From NCBI GenBank assembly GCA_037783415.1, contig JAZGTN010000064.1, positions 2,343,001 to 2,407,000 of the forward strand: 64,000 nt of DNA, read 5' to 3'. This stretch comes from Leptasterias polaris (Eukaryota > Echinodermata > Asteroidea > Forcipulatida > Asteriidae). Shown here one piece after another: positions 36,801 to 49,204 of this stretch (positions are counted from its first letter, which is position 1; every line of letters begins with the position of its first letter). The position numbers and the translations under genes were made by a program. The notes under the pieces are model-generated. The model searched no databases. It was not told the DNA's origin and saw only the letters and a program-made list of their open reading frames with translations.

Positions 36801-38877
36801 AACTAATCCTGTATATCAGTTTTTCCCCAATTCAAAGATCCTGCTTTAATCAGAGGAACTCTTTGTGCTTTTAATGTGGGGGTTTAAAATGGCCTCCGAG
36901 TCTAAAGAACTGCAGCCACATTTCATATCATGGTATGGATGATAGGTCCAGAGGATTGTTGTATTTTCTTGTTTGTTTTCTGTTTATCATTATGATGTCC
37001 TACCTCCCTACCTACCTATCATCATCGTCCCTGGAAGGACATAAGGCTGTAACAACTTGACCCTTGTTTTTGGCAACCTTTTGTGCCTCGCCCCATAAGA
37101 GTCCTACCTCCTGCAACTCGGCCATCACTGTCCTTCCGTTGAAGTCAGCTATTCTTTTGTTGTTTTGACTTTGCAGGGAACATTCTCAAGTGATAAGAAT
37201 GAACTGCTGTTCTCTGAGTTTGGAATAAACTACAACAATGAGCCGGAGTTATATCGCAAGGGAAGTGTTCAGATATGGCAACCAGTGAGTGAATATTAAG
37301 AGTTTACCTAAAGATTGGTTAGGAATGCTGATTAACCCTCCTACTATGTGACCATTCAATATCATCCACTGTGGTTTTGATTGATAGACAAATTATACCA
37401 GCCTGCAATATGATATCATGTGGTGAATGCATGTACACAGTACACAGTCAACCCTCCTACTGTCTGACCATTCAATATCATCCACGGTGGTTTTGATTGA
37501 TAGATAAATTATGCCAGCCTGCAATATGATATCATGTGGTGAATGCATACTACACAGTACATAGTCAACCCTCCTACTGTCTAACCATTCAATACTATCC
37601 ACTGTTGTTATGAATAAAAGCTAGATGCCAGCCTTCAGATCAATATGATATCATGTGGTGAATGCATCTACTCAGCAGTACACATGGCCGTCATGGCATG
37701 TCATGGCCGAGCGGATAAGAGCACCGAACACAAGCTCTTGTTTCTGATCAGCAGAGTGTGGGTTCGAATCCTAGTCGTGACACTTGTGTCCTTAAGCAAG
37801 ACACTTAACCACAGCTTCGTCCTTCGGATGGGACATAAAGCTGTTGGTCCTGTGTGTTGTGTAATGCACGTAAAAGAACCCAGTGCACTTATCGTAAAGA
37901 GCAGGGGTTCGCCCCGGTGTTCCTGGTTTGATTGGCTGCATATTGCGCCACAGTACCTTGTAAACCATTACATGGTGCTATGCAAAGGAACAGGTCTCAT
38001 ACTTCAACACGTAACTCCACATACCTTGTAGGAAAAATACTGAGCGCTTTGAGACACCCATCGGGAGTATAAAGCGCTATATAAGAACTGCGTATTATTA
38101 TTACTATTATTACACATGTATATACAGCTATACTAGTTCTGTGCGCAGTCACCATGCACAACCTATGCAGTTAAATAGTTTCAAATGGTTGGTCAACTCG
38201 CTGGAATATTTTGTTACCAAGAGTAGGAAGATTAAAGACGCTTGTGGGTTTCAGTCCATTAGAGTCTCTGTCTTGATGTAACATAAATACACATTGCCAT
38301 TTTTCAGTTTCAGTTTTACAATACATTTCTTTGGATCTTATTAACTGTTTCAGTTCCCGCTTTTTGGGGGGGTTTTGAACCTAAAATGCCCAGCTTTTAA
38401 AGTTTTTTCAAAATTCTGTAAAAAATAATAATAATAAGTCTTTCTCACCAAACAAAATGTATCTTGCTGATTTGTGCTGCCTACGTGTTACATCCCAAAG
38501 TCAATAGTATTTCCTGTGTGATAATGCCCTTTCGTGACAACATGTATAATATGGGTTGTACCGATTGATGACACTTTTGGAGTAAACAAAAAAAGGGGGT
38601 ACATGTACAATAATGGCGCTTTCAGAATACATCAAATAGATCGTCCATGTACGACCTTGGCACTGAAAGAGTTATTTTGTATTTTCATTTTATTTTGTGT
38701 GTGTGTGTGAAGATGACAGAGGTCACAGTGAAACAGTGCAAGAGCAAAGAGTCGGAGGAGATGAGGAGGCGGGAGGTGGTTCGGACAAGGAGGAAAGTGA
38801 CACTCTTCAACACGGACATCATCAGTGACACCTTCTGGGCAGAACATCCTGAAATCTTAGGAGCTTCAAGTAGTTGA
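33851..38877 (+). CDS. THG1L: tRNA-histidine guanylyltransferase (Thg1 family)
   Basis: Six exons join in frame into 270 aa: 33851–33954, 34747–34923, 36213–36382, 36519–36607, 37177–37284 and 38713–38877. The enzyme adds the G-1 residue to the 5' end of tRNA-His by reverse (3'-5') polymerisation, the identity mark for histidyl-tRNA synthetase. The metal-binding carboxylates are intact: Asp29 in RLDGRGFHK and Asp76/Glu77 in GQSDEYSF. The conserved blocks [26 protein letters not shown] and [15 protein letters not shown] follow in order. The C-terminus FWAEHPEIL matches the family end. The chosen ATG ([13 protein letters not shown]) aligns with the catalytic core start; no mitochondrial leader is visible in this exon. 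The last intron ends in a TG repeat just before the acceptor. The gene is head-to-head with RAB24. Confidence 0.96.
34033..34157. mobile_element. Short fold-back element
   Basis: CAGAGACAAAGACTAGAGTA at the left pairs with TACTCTTTGTCTCTG at the right; 'gacttaattctga' and 'tcagaattaagtc' extend the stem. First intron of THG1L. Confidence 0.75.
35700..36165 (-). repeat. tRNA-derived SINE, family B, copy 2, interrupted by a palindrome
   Basis: Minus-strand copy of the 23325 element, split after 'aatcaaaccaggg' by an inverted-repeat insertion at about 35981–36112. Acts as empty site for the hAT-like insert at 63412–63557. Second intron of THG1L. Confidence 0.8.
35981..36112. mobile_element. ~130-bp palindromic MITE
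   Basis: 'ctcgattttcacagagagtt' + 'aagattgatcttag' at left and 'cttaagatgaatcttagtgc' + 'tttgtgaaatcg' at right are inverted copies. A related palindrome is at about 63185–63335. Confidence 0.75.
37325..37680 (-). repeat. ~117–122-bp tandem satellite, three units
   Basis: Unit 'accctcctactgtctgacca' + 'ttcaatatcatccac…' + 'gatatcatgtggtgaatgca'. It is the reverse complement of the satellite at 6000–6690. Last intron of THG1L. Confidence 0.85.
37695..38110 (+). repeat. tRNA-derived SINE, family C, full-length copy
   Basis: Class II tRNA head (box A ATGGCCGAGCGGATAAG, box B GGGTTCGAATCC), core 'cttaagcaagacacttaacc', 'cttcggatgggacataaag', then a tail 'agcgctttgagacacccatc' and ATT repeats. 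The best preserved family C copy here. Confidence 0.85.
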
Positions 38878-38989
38878 CATTTGCTGAATTAGGTTTTTCT
38901 ATTAAACTAGGTTTTTAACAACTTCAGGTTGGTATTCTGAAAAATGTTAGCGCCGATGTGCAGAATTTTTTTCCAGAACTTTTTTTGAA

Positions 38990-39300
38990 CTTTTTTGGAG
39001 TGATCTGAAAATATCTTTGCCACAATGAAACCCGGACTTCACAAAGAAAAGAAAACACAGGTTCTTCTAATAAGCAACAGAATTTGTTGTTGTCTTGTGA
39101 AAAAAATTGAGTAGGCACTCACCGTGAATAGCAAAACGTTTGCCATAACCTAACGCCGATAAACTGTCATGGAATGTTCGGACTTGCCTCCAATTGAGCT
39201 GAATACAATGATAAACAAAAGTGCCACACTGTCTCTTCTTTTATGCCACATTTGTATAACACAACAAAGGTCTGGAATTTGGGATTACACAAAAACCCCC
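38990..39300 (+). repeat. Dispersed repeat, family F, copy 1
   Basis: 'gcactcaccgtgaatagc', 'gtcatggaatgttcgga' and 'gctgaatacaatgataaaca' match 55040–55290 and, inverted, 55820–56310. Confidence 0.6.
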
Positions 39301-39324
39301 AGAAAAAGGGATATTACGAGCAGG

Positions 39325-39590
39325 ATGATCCCTGTGCTGCCACTTCCTAGGTTGTATCAAAAACTTGGATGTGATCCCTGGCTATCAGCAGGTTGTAGGC
39401 TTCTGACTGACACTCCCCGAACAAAAATATTGACAAAATAGGGAGACCACCAAAATGGCTAGATACATGTAGCTCAGTTGGTGGAGCACCAGCACTTTAA
39501 TCTGGAAGTCGCAGGTTCAAATCCTGTTGTAGCCAATTTCATTTACCCAATTTCATTTACCCAGTCGATTTCCCTTGTGGTTTATTACTC
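39325..39590 (+). repeat. tRNA-derived SINE, family A, full copy with TACATGTA in its tRNA part
   Basis: Head 'ctaggttgtat', 'gacaaaatagggagaccacc', then tRNA-like region and tail 'tttcccttgtggtttattac'. Between 'gctaga' and 'gctcag' it reads TACATGTA where other copies read TA. Confidence 0.82.
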
Positions 39591-40617
39591 ATTTATAAAT
39601 CTCTTTTGGGAGGAGTGTTGATTCTGAAAAGAGTCAATGTTATTGTCTCAATGTTTCAAACAGTATACTGGGTTGTAATTGTTCACAATGGTTTTTTTCA
39701 GAATTCAGGATTTTCTCAAAACCTCCTTTAAGCAGTTACAATTTTCTTGAAAGAAGTGAGAGAAAATAGTCCACATTGTGTCCAAACAAGGTGTTGTATT
39801 TCTGGTATTGCACAAAGTCTGTAAACCTGTGAGCCTGTGAACATCTGGGAGGTTCAGGGTCTAAAATAAGGGGGGGGGCCCAAGACTGCAAGCCATTTTC
39901 AGGAATTTTCACAGACATCCCTGAGTCTACTCTGCTCATCGTCAGAGCCAACACTCCTCCCATAAGCGATTTACACATGGTTGTATCTGCTAGTTAACAA
40001 TTAATAAGTTACTTCTTATTATACACACCATGCCAAGCTTCAAACATCACTCATTTATCTGGCTATTGACCCCCCCCCCCCCTTGCACCGACGTCACACA
40101 CATCCACTGTCTGCCACACTCCCCATTTTGGGAGTCAAAATGCATGTGAAAATTATTGTTAGCATGTACATGTATAAGCGCCATTGCCTAAGATGCATAC
40201 TACACTGTATAACACACGAAGACATTGAATCCCAAAATGGCGCAACCAAGAATGTGTTTGTGATGATGTCGATGGTTGAATTTGGTCAATAAGTTTACAT
40301 ACGCATGAATTGTAGTGCAAGCATTCAGCATAAAGGTGTTCAAGCCGGAACACTCGATCCTCTGAAATGTTGAGCCTGGTTCATACTCCCTGAGAAAGCT
40401 AATGCAGAGTCAACTGTCATGACCAGGTCAATCACTTCATGCTGTTGTGGCGTATAGAAATTGGCCTGGCTTTTCACACTTTGTGTGAAGTATCATTAAC
40501 GCTTTAGAATAAGGCTGTTTACTGTACTGTACCATTCCATAAACATTTTCAAGGTTTTAAAGCATTCTCTCTTTATACAGTCCACTCTCATTATAACAAG
40601 GTCGCTGGGACTAGCCA

Positions 40618-40783
40618 AATACACCGATCCATTAAGCCCCGCCCATTTCTCATTGACCAATCACAGCCGCGAAATCTGATCACCATTTGAGCTGTTTGGT
40701 GATCTTTGCTCTAATGGTGATCAGGTTTCGTGGCTGTGATTGGTCAACTCGTAAGGAGGCGGGGCTTAATGGATTGGTCTATT
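40618..40783. mobile_element. 165-bp palindromic MITE, copy 2
   Basis: Same AATACACCGATCC…GGTCTATT fold-back as at 28274–28438, only a few differences. Confidence 0.9.
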
Positions 40784-41589
40784 ATCTCTTTATAAAAGGA
40801 ACGTTGTGATAAGAGGACAGCTAAACAAAAAAACACAAAGTAGACATGAGATTCAGGACTTCAAAATGTACTCTTTTGTAAGCAGAACCTCTTTATAACC
40901 ATGCTATTTATAGCGAGGGTCGAATGTAATTAATTTACAGTTTAATTACATTTGAGATATAAATACTACATTCATTTTTACATACTTTAACAATAATGGT
41001 ACTGGTAAAATAAAGCAGCATTTGTTTACAAGGCGAAATAAAAAAAAGAAAGTGGAGAATTTTATTGTTGTACTCATGTTACATTGATTGAGAGTAATTA
41101 GAAAATGTTTTTCTGAATTAATTTCAGGATTTAATATACTATGATAAAATCTGTTATATTTGAAAGCAGATTAAGTTGCATCACCTTGTAATAAACAAGG
41201 TGCTATTGTATAAACAATTTAATACTAACAACTTAAACTAATTACCCTCAGCAGAGGGCAATTAATGAAATGGTGGGTTCCATTCAGTTGCATGCATGTA
41301 AATGTGGAGGGATTGGGCTAATGAGTTTAAGAAAAATCTCTCGTGAAATTACTGGCTGAAACTTATTACATGTATATATTTACACATTATGTCAACCCAA
41401 TACATTGTCAAATTTTACACGTACATACAGGAATGCATAACCTTGATTGGTTTTATACTACATACTTTTTCAGAAGTGCAATGTCTATTTTTTCTTTTTA
41501 TGAGAGATCACCTAACAAGGCCAATTCAAGGTGAGGATTACACTTTACTAATTCAGGCTTTGACCCAAATCAACTGTCACCACTAGGGA

Positions 41590-41850
41590 CATGTTGCCAC
41601 CTACTCCTTGGGCTGAAACAGGGTTAGCCCCTTCACAGTCAGTAAGGATGTAGGCATTGGTATCATCCACTAGGAGCCTAGCTAGTAGAGCAGAATGCAC
41701 TACCTTCCCAACTTTTTACAAAGCTATTATGGTTAAATGCCCTGCTCAAGGGCGTCATGACCGGGTATTGAACCCACACTGTGCTGCTGACAACACCAGA
41801 GCTTGGGTCCGGTGAACTAGACCGCTCGCCCATGCCTTGCCATGGTGTAA
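41590..41850 (-). repeat. tRNA-derived SINE, family C, copy 4
   Basis: Minus-strand box A TGGGCGAGCGGTCTAG, box B GGGTTCAATACCC and 'cccttgagcagggcattt' match the other class II tRNA SINEs. Confidence 0.78.
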
Positions 41851-43099
41851 GAAAGAAATTTCCACCTGAAATGCTATGATAATTGTTGAGAAATTAGTAA
41901 AACAATTAGTTTTGATCAAGTTCAAAATCAGATGTTTGAAAACAATGAAAACAGTGATTGGGTGTTTCACCATTTTCTTCACTTAAAACCCATTAGCTTA
42001 AACTTTCACAGGTTTGTTATTCCATGTGTACATGGGTCACACAAAGTGCAGACACTGGGCCAAATTTTGGAGTTGCTTAAGCACAAGAAGTAGCTCAGTA
42101 CAACAACAATATTGCTACATATTACATGTACAATCTGTGAGCAGAACATTTTTAAGCAATGATATTCTTTGACAATTACCAATGTTGTCCACATGCTTGA
42201 AGTTATTCTGAAGTTATGAATTATGAGATAAGTTGTGAGTTACTTGAAGTAATGAATATTTGTGGGTAACATGAGAGTGAATGATGGTCATCGGGTAAAA
42301 CTGAAACATACGTACTGGACCAGCAGAGCCTTGCATTTGGATTTGGTGTTCAGTGCCTTTGTGATTGCATGGATTTTTCCATAATGGAGTTTTCCCCCCA
42401 CATCTAAAACTGACATATTTCTTCGAACATGTTTTCTCTTCACATACATCTTCATGTGGTCCATCAGCTGACAGTGCTGGCCACTTTTTGGGGTCTCTCA
42501 GAATGATATAATACAGAGCTGCCAACTAGTACGGATTTTCCGTATTTCATACGGAAATCAAACAAGAATACGGAAGTACGAATTTGCGTTTCAAAATACG
42601 GATTTGGAAAAATCCGATCAAACTTTTAATTTTACGCAGAACCTACCAAGCCTAGCACTACAGCAAACCAGCGTCCACACTGTACTGCATGTTTAAACGT
42701 TCTACAGGCAGGATCGAAACGCCATTCATTATTTGTGTGCGTTGCTTCTGCACTGGTTCCCGAAAAACTGGGCGCTCTATACATACATGTAGGTGTACCA
42801 GTGATACTGCTATGTATAATAATATGTGGGCTGCCATGACCACATCGCATGTTCTTGCACGTGCTAGTACGGGGGACCCGAGCCTATCCTGTGACGTGTT
42901 TTAAGTCATGTAGAAAGTCATATATACAAGTTTTTCCTTTGTTTAAAAAAGAAGAAGAGATTTGTCAATTTATTTCATTTTTGAAAAAATGAAATTAAAG
43001 AATTTGTGATGGAGAGAGGAGAAAGACTACGTTAGTTTTTCTTTCACTTGTGTGTGTTTGAGAATTAATTTTCTTCAACTGTATTTGTTCGGAATGGAA

Positions 43100-45320
43100 T
43101 GTAGCGGTGTAAACCCTGAGGTTGCTGGTACTCGGAAATGTGTACCCATTGATCTGCCTTATACTGCGTCCTCTTACGGCTCGAACCATTAGGCGTTCTC
43201 CTCTGACTACCGGCGGAGCACAAGGCTCTAAAAAATATATGACCTCCACTTCCTGTCCTGACCCCTGAACTTGTATAAATCCGTTGACACTATTTGTGAT
43301 GGTAAGAAATGTGATAATTTACCGATAATGGTTACGATGATAGAACAGTACTACCCCACGGTCGCAGGTCTGATTCACGCCTCCAATCTTTGGGTCCCGA
43401 TGAAGGAAAAGGCCACACTTCAAGCCTTCATTTTTTGAGCCGTGATAGTGATCTTGAGAGTGTTCCACGCCTCCATTCTAAGGGTCGTGGGCAATATCCA
43501 AGAGAGAGTGAAATATGCTTTCTTCTGATCAAGATCACTCTGGACGTGGTCATCGAGCCAAATCGGCTAGCTCCTTTCAGAGACCGAATGACTCTGTTTT
43601 TTCAGAACAACAGTTGTCATGTGTCATGTCTGGAAAGACAGATGGCTTTTTTCAAAGGTGTGTTACAGGACACTTTGTGAGACATGAGGTCACGTTCCAG
43701 ATCTAGCTCAAGATCGAGATCTAGCTCAAGATCGAGACCCCACAGACGACAGGGGCGCAAAAGGAGATACTCCTCATCAACCTCAAGTAGCTCTCCAAGT
43801 GGTAGTCATTACTATGCATTCGAAGCTAGCTAACCCCCATGAAGAGGTTAAAGGCACCTTTTTTGAGGCGGAAGTACTTGACTGGTGGAAACAACAGCAA
43901 GAAGGATGAGTTATTGGAAGGGTTGAAGCCAGACCCATCTATTGACGAATATTTTAAGGCCCGGGATCAATATGCCAAAACCCATCAGGGGGACTATGAA
44001 GAAGACCAAGTTTGAAGCTTGGAAGAGTGATAATTCAATCTGGTTGATCCAAGAGGACATGCTCCGTGCCTCTATTCGGCTCATTAAAACAGTTGAAAGG
44101 ATGCAAGATGCACCTGAGGTGTTTCAAGAAGTGAAAACTCTTTTGACATCCTCAGGCAGACTTTTAGGTTTTCAGCCATACAAAGGGTGTCGATTTTTAG
44201 ACAACGACATGCCGACCCCTTCATTAAGGAAGGGTACCTCAGAGATGTGACTCCTTCAATGGGCTGTATCCTGGGCGATGAATGGGCCCAGAAAGTCAAA
44301 GAGGAGGACAAGCTCAATAAAGTGGTAGTAAAAGGTAGGTCAAGCAGCAACGAAGCAGAAAATGGCTCCGAAAGATAAAGGCAATACTTTCAGGAAATCT
44401 TTCAACTACAATAAATACAAGACCGCCCCATACAGTAGTCGGAACAAGAACAGCCGACATGGCCGATTTGGCCAGAGCTATGATTCTTTTCGTCCTGAAT
44501 CGAAAGAAAAAGACCACAACCATACAAAAAAGTATCAAAAAAAATAGATGTCAGGCCTCCAGACACGAACAGAAAACAGCAAGAATTGATAAACTACTAT
44601 GGGCATCACTACATGTATGCAGGCAGGATAAAAAGTTATCTTTCCGAATGGGCAAAGATGACCAACGATCCTTTTATTATTCAATCTGTAGTAGGTTACC
44701 GAATCGAGTGGGTTTACCAACCATGGCAAATCAAATGAAAGTGCCAAAACAGTTTCACATGAACGAGAAACAACGACTGGTAACTCAAACAGAAATAGCA
44801 AATATGTTGGGAAAAAAGAGCAATAAGGCAAATGGAGGATCGACCCGATCAGTTCATCTCCACAATCTTTGTCATACCCAAGAAAACAGGGGGATTCGCC
44901 CTTGCTTCTCACCCTCAAATGATTCACATTTGAGTTTGTTTGTGGATACCAGTAGGGTAGTCAGTGTAGTTTGAGATTTGGTAATTAGCATGTTCTTCCA
45001 TTTTTAGGCATGTTTTAGCCTTGCTATACCTGTTGGTTATTAAGTGTTTACTTTTGAGTTACAAATTTTGTAGCGTTATTTAGTGGTCGAGGTTTTACCT
45101 CTACATGTATATATTTAATTAAGTAACTTTTACCCACCCTGTAGTTGTCACTAGTGAGTGTTGTTGAGTTCAGGGGTCAGGACAGGAAGTGGAGGTCATA
45201 TTTTTTAAAGCTTGGTGCTCCGCCAGTAGTCATAGGAGAGCGCATATTGATTCTCACTTCCAGGGGACTTGTATAATCACGATTACACTTCAGGTAAGTA
45301 CCAATCAATGCTTTTGAAAT
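43100..45320 (+). mobile_element. Degenerate DIRS-like retroelement with inverted terminal repeats
   Basis: About 80 bp at 43191–43270 is inverted at 45172–45250 ('gcggagca…ccacttcctgtcctgacccc'). Between them is a gag-like region with an RS-rich stretch (43689–43770) and a conserved block in 43942–44350 (WLIQEDML, RLIKTVERM). The start of a DIRS-type pol follows in broken frames: AGRIKSYLSEWAKMTNDPF, PKQFHMNEKQRL, FVIPKKTGGFA. The catalytic RT, RNase H and tyrosine recombinase are missing. Inverted repeats plus this gag/pol type fit DIRS rather than LTR elements. Confidence 0.75.
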
Positions 45321-45720
45321 GAATTGTATGCGCAGACTTCTTCAGGTGCATTACTCTACGCATACCACCAATGAAGCAGTTCAAAAGCTCATGGAGCATC
45401 ACATTGGAAAGCAGGATCGGAGAGGCTTCTGTCCATTGTTAAGAGAAGGAAACTCCGGTGGTTTGGTCACGTCGTAACTGGAAAGGTAGCTTGGCTAACA
45501 TCATACCGGAAGGAACAACAGGAGGAACCAGAAAAAGAGGGCGACCACCTAAGACATGGGTAGACAATGTGAGGGAGTGGACGGGACTATATAAACTGGA
45601 AGCAATTGTTGACGACTGTTGAAGATTGAGAGTTGTGGAGGAAGTGTGTTGTGGCTGCTATCTCTTCGCCCCTATGGCCTAACAGCTGTGGGATAGAGTA
45701 GAGTAGAGTAGAGTAAGTAC
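45300..45720 (+). mobile_element. RTE-like LINE 3' end
   Basis: Broken frames read RRLLQVHYSTHTTNEAVQ, RRKLRWFGHVV, GTTGGTRKRGRPPKTWVDNV and REWTG, the C-terminal signature of RTE-type endonuclease-RT proteins. It ends in a GAGTA pentamer array at 45695–45715. Confidence 0.8.
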
Positions 45721-46018
45721 CCTTGCATAATCATTAATGTGGGGACTCAGAAGTTAAGCTTTTATATAGAGTGTTCCTTTAATCTAGTTGCGGGAGTTCA
45801 TTCACAAATCCACCTGATTGAACTCATCATACAGCTTAAAGTAGTGCATGTTCATTGTTTTAATCAAAACCTCATAATTACTGTGGCTTATTATTGTGTA
45901 ATTGTTAATTCTGTAATTATAGTGGGTTTACGTCATACATTAAGTTTCTTTTATGGATATAAAATTATCATTATTCTATTCAATCATCGCACCTGGCGCA
46001 TTGATATCTCAAGGGGTA

Positions 46019-48380
46019 TGTAAAGTGGTCAGTCCACTATGGGCCATAGCGTGAACTTGAAAGGGACTTGGCCGTAGAAGTTCGAGGATGCCGGTTTATG
46101 GTATAATTATGTTAGCGTGTTGTATCGGCGTTGTATCTCCCTCCTTGATAGGGGAATTGTGCCAGGAATCTCGTTGAGTTGTTGATGTGCAGGGTGTCGG
46201 TGAGTACTAATCATTAGGTTATCTTAAGACTTGAGTTATTATTAATGAACAGACAATTATTTCAGAGTAATGAAAACTATTTAAGTGAATGGTCGGAGTT
46301 TGGTAATTGCAGTAGTGTGTACTTTAATTCTTTCAGTGTTGGCCTTAGGGGCGATGTGCCACTACTGATGTGCTAGTTTCGTTTCACTCACTACCTTGGT
46401 GTTGGGTGAGTTTTCAATCATAGTTCTAAGTTTCCAATTCAAATTGTCTGATTATTTTCATAACAGTTATTGTCCGAGTTTATTTCAAGTTATTCAAGTG
46501 TGATTATAAAAAGCAACGTTTATGTTGTGAACCTTTCTTTCATTAGGGATTTGGATAGTTGTATAAAGACACAAATACTATATGGAGATGGAGGAATAAA
46601 GAATAAGAGCTCCTTTTATTGAATGAGTGTGTCATCAGAGTTAATTGTCCCCTTGCCGATGGAGTAATCCGTCAACCCAGTGATGACTGCTACCCGTGAT
46701 CACTACCCAAGGGTTTCGCCCCTCGCGTGAATCCCTACAAGAAATGGCGTCGTAGACAGGATATGGGACAGTTTTGTTAGATTTTCTTGGAGGAAAAATC
46801 TATAGTTTCATCCCCAACATCATAAATCTATTTTTAAATGAGTGTAACGATTGTACTTTTAAACTTGCTCATAATATGGGTGTATGAATTTATGTACATG
46901 TATAACCACTGAATGGTGAGCCCTATGGGTTTTCTGATGTATTAACATATAGTGGATGACTGTCTGTATGACAGTGGAGAGATACCCTTTAATACCGCGC
47001 ACCGTGGGAAAGGACGTTAAACCGTAAACATGGTGTATCATATCACACCAGTAGTGTAGAAGTGTTTTGCCTAAATTGGGTTCAGTGGCAGGTCACTCAG
47101 TATATCAATGTATAAACCACAGATAATCTCATGTATTCTTGACTGCGTACAGCTTGTTGTAGATAAGCCTCGCTCGTTTTCGCATAGACTAAGTATTCTA
47201 GTTTTAGGCCTATTAATATATAGTTGTTCCGCCTGCAGCACAATGGCAACTTCTGAAAATCTAGCTGATGTAATTAAACAGTCAAACCAGGCGCTGGCTG
47301 AAACTCTTGCCGGTGCATTTCAGAATTTGAGGTATCAGAGGTCCTCAACCATAAAACTTAGTAAGTTCTATGGGTCCCCAACAAAGTCTGGAGATCCCAC
47401 ACTGAAAGAGTGGATTGATGATCTCAACTCATATTCCAGACAACTTAGTCTCTCTAAAGAAGAGAAGGTCAACGTGGCTATTGACCACCTTGGGGGAATT
47501 GCCAAAGAGGAAGTTTTGTGTTGCCCTAAGACCAAAAAGGACGAAATAGGAAAACTAATATCGCTTTTGCGAAAGCGTTTTGGGTCCCCTGAAACTGTTC
47601 AGACCCTCAATTGTGCCTTTTATACTAGAAACCAGTTAGAGAACGAGAAGTTAGCAGACTTTAGCAGAGCTTTGATTAGGTTATACGATCGGATGGAATC
47701 CGCGTCTACGGAAAAGGGCGAAAAAACCGTGCTCGCTCAGCTTAAGCAAGGCGCAAGGCGCACTTAAAGAGCAATTCATTCGTGGTGCTCGGGACACTGC
47801 AATAAAGCGAGAATTGCGCAAATTAGCTCACGATGAGTCGGACCTTTCCTTCTTTGATTTCAGAGAGCTGGCGCTAAAAATCATGCGAGATGTAGAAGAA
47901 AGTCGGATTGAAAAAACAAGCTATGCTGGGTTCCCCTCGGTACCGGAGACACCAAGTGTGGTAATTGTAGACAAGGTAGCTGCGAATCCATGTAACAAAG
48001 ACAATGAACAACTTGCCACGCTAATGGAGTGCTTATTGCAGCAGCAAATGGAAACAAACAAAAGCATCCAGAAGCTAACTGAGGCCGTCGGCAATCTCAA
48101 GCCTAGTGCAACCGCGGAGGGTAGTGGAAGTTATTCAAGTGTGATTATAAAAAGCAACGTTTATGTTGTGAACCTTTCTTTCATTAGGGATTTGGATAGT
48201 TGTATAAAGACACAAATACTATATGGAGATGGAGGAATAAAGAATAAGAGCTCCTTTTATTGAATGAGTGTGTCATCAGAGTTAATTGTCCCCTTGCCGA
48301 TGGAGTAATCCGTCAACCCAGTGATGACTGCTACCCGTGATCACTACCCAAGGGTTTCGCCCCTCGCGTGAATCCCTACA
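46019..48380 (+). mobile_element. Ty3/gypsy element 1, internally deleted
   Basis: 5' LTR about 46019–46739 (TGTAAAG…CCCTACA) with AATAAA at 46598. A primer-binding site TGGCGTCGTAGACAGGAT is at 46745. Then gag. The 3' LTR is present only as its last 253 bp (48128–48380), identical by eye to 46487–46739 and fused in frame to gag. Protease, RT, RNase H and integrase are gone. No target duplication could be matched. Confidence 0.82.
47243..48263 (+). pseudogene. gag of gypsy element 1 (frameshifted)
   Basis: From ATG 47243 (MATSENLADVIKQ) the frame encodes a gypsy capsid-type protein: LSKFYGSPTKSGDPTLKEW, DHLGGIAKEE, LRKRFG, YTRNQLENEKLADFSRAL. At about 47748–47766 a 7-bp tandem duplication ('caaggcg' twice) shifts the frame; the capsid resumes as FIRGARDTAIKRELRKLA. 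A glutamine-rich coiled coil follows, then the frame runs into the 3' LTR. No zinc knuckle remains. Confidence 0.8.
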
Positions 48381-48670
48381 TTAATTATACAGACTGGATA
48401 AGACAAACGAAAAGACTCAAGATCGTTCCCAGATTGTCGAGTAGTACGCTCACGCTCCTGTCTACTTACCGTTGGAACGTCTGATGAGAATAAAGCATGC
48501 CCTGGGGACGAGCTTGTACAGTATACTGCACATGGCTTTGGAATATGTGTTGTGTTTGTGAGGCACTGCGGTTACAACGGATTGCTTGCGTAGCAATTTT
48601 TTCTGTCGATTGATTACGACCAAGTGGCCTATGAGGATTCTAAAAATGTCTTCAACATCAACTTTGAAGA

Positions 48671-49043
48671 GTGCCAGAAAGCAACCTTTTTAAAGGGGAT
48701 ATACTAAGAGGTGGTCATGTATTTCACCATTTAGAAGAGATGAGTATAGCGCGAGGTGTAGACTTTGTTTGTCCGACTTTTTCATTGGCCACGGAGGTGC
48801 AAATGACATTCAAACCCACATTGGATCCAAGAAACAGAAGTCTTTCAGTGAATTGTCAAAAAGTACTGGCAGAGACCCTAATGACACAATTTTTAATAGA
48901 ACATAATGTGCCTTTTGCTGCCGCTGATCACTTGACTGATCTTGTGAAAAAGATGTTTCCAGACAGTTCTATTGTGTCAAAGTTTGCTTCATGTCGGACC
49001 AAGACAATCGCCATTGCTAGAACCTTGGGTCAAGAAGCAAAAG
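48671..49043 (+). pseudogene. hAT-transposase-like fragment, N-terminal part
   Basis: FLIEHNVPFAAADHLTDLV and KKMFPDSSIVSKFASCRTKT match a block found near the N-terminus of hAT-type transposases and their domesticated relatives. The open frame runs on to 49201, but a donor-like AAAG|GTGAGT at 49044 may end an exon. The BED finger and central catalytic part are not seen. Confidence 0.6.
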
Positions 49044-49204
49044 GTGAGTTGAAAACCCCCAAAAATGCATTCCTAGTATTGCTCTGTGCTTGTGTGACAG
49101 GTCATTTACATATAGCCCTTGAGCAGCGCCCTCGCTTGAACTTAACACTGTCTCACTTATCTATTCCAAGAAGTAGTGACTCATTCTTACCACAGCGGTG
49201 AAAC

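Larger units (their letters stand above)
38880..42500. other. Intergenic repeats downstream of THG1L
   Basis: No supported gene. Holds a family F dispersed repeat (38990–39300), SINE A (39325–39590), palindromic MITE (40618–40783), AT-rich DNA (40900–41250) and SINE C (41590–41850, minus). Confidence 0.6.

Noticed and set aside
48131..48263. C-terminal extension of gag as a real protein domain
   Set aside because: It is LTR sequence read through after a deletion; the identical DNA is in the 5' LTR.
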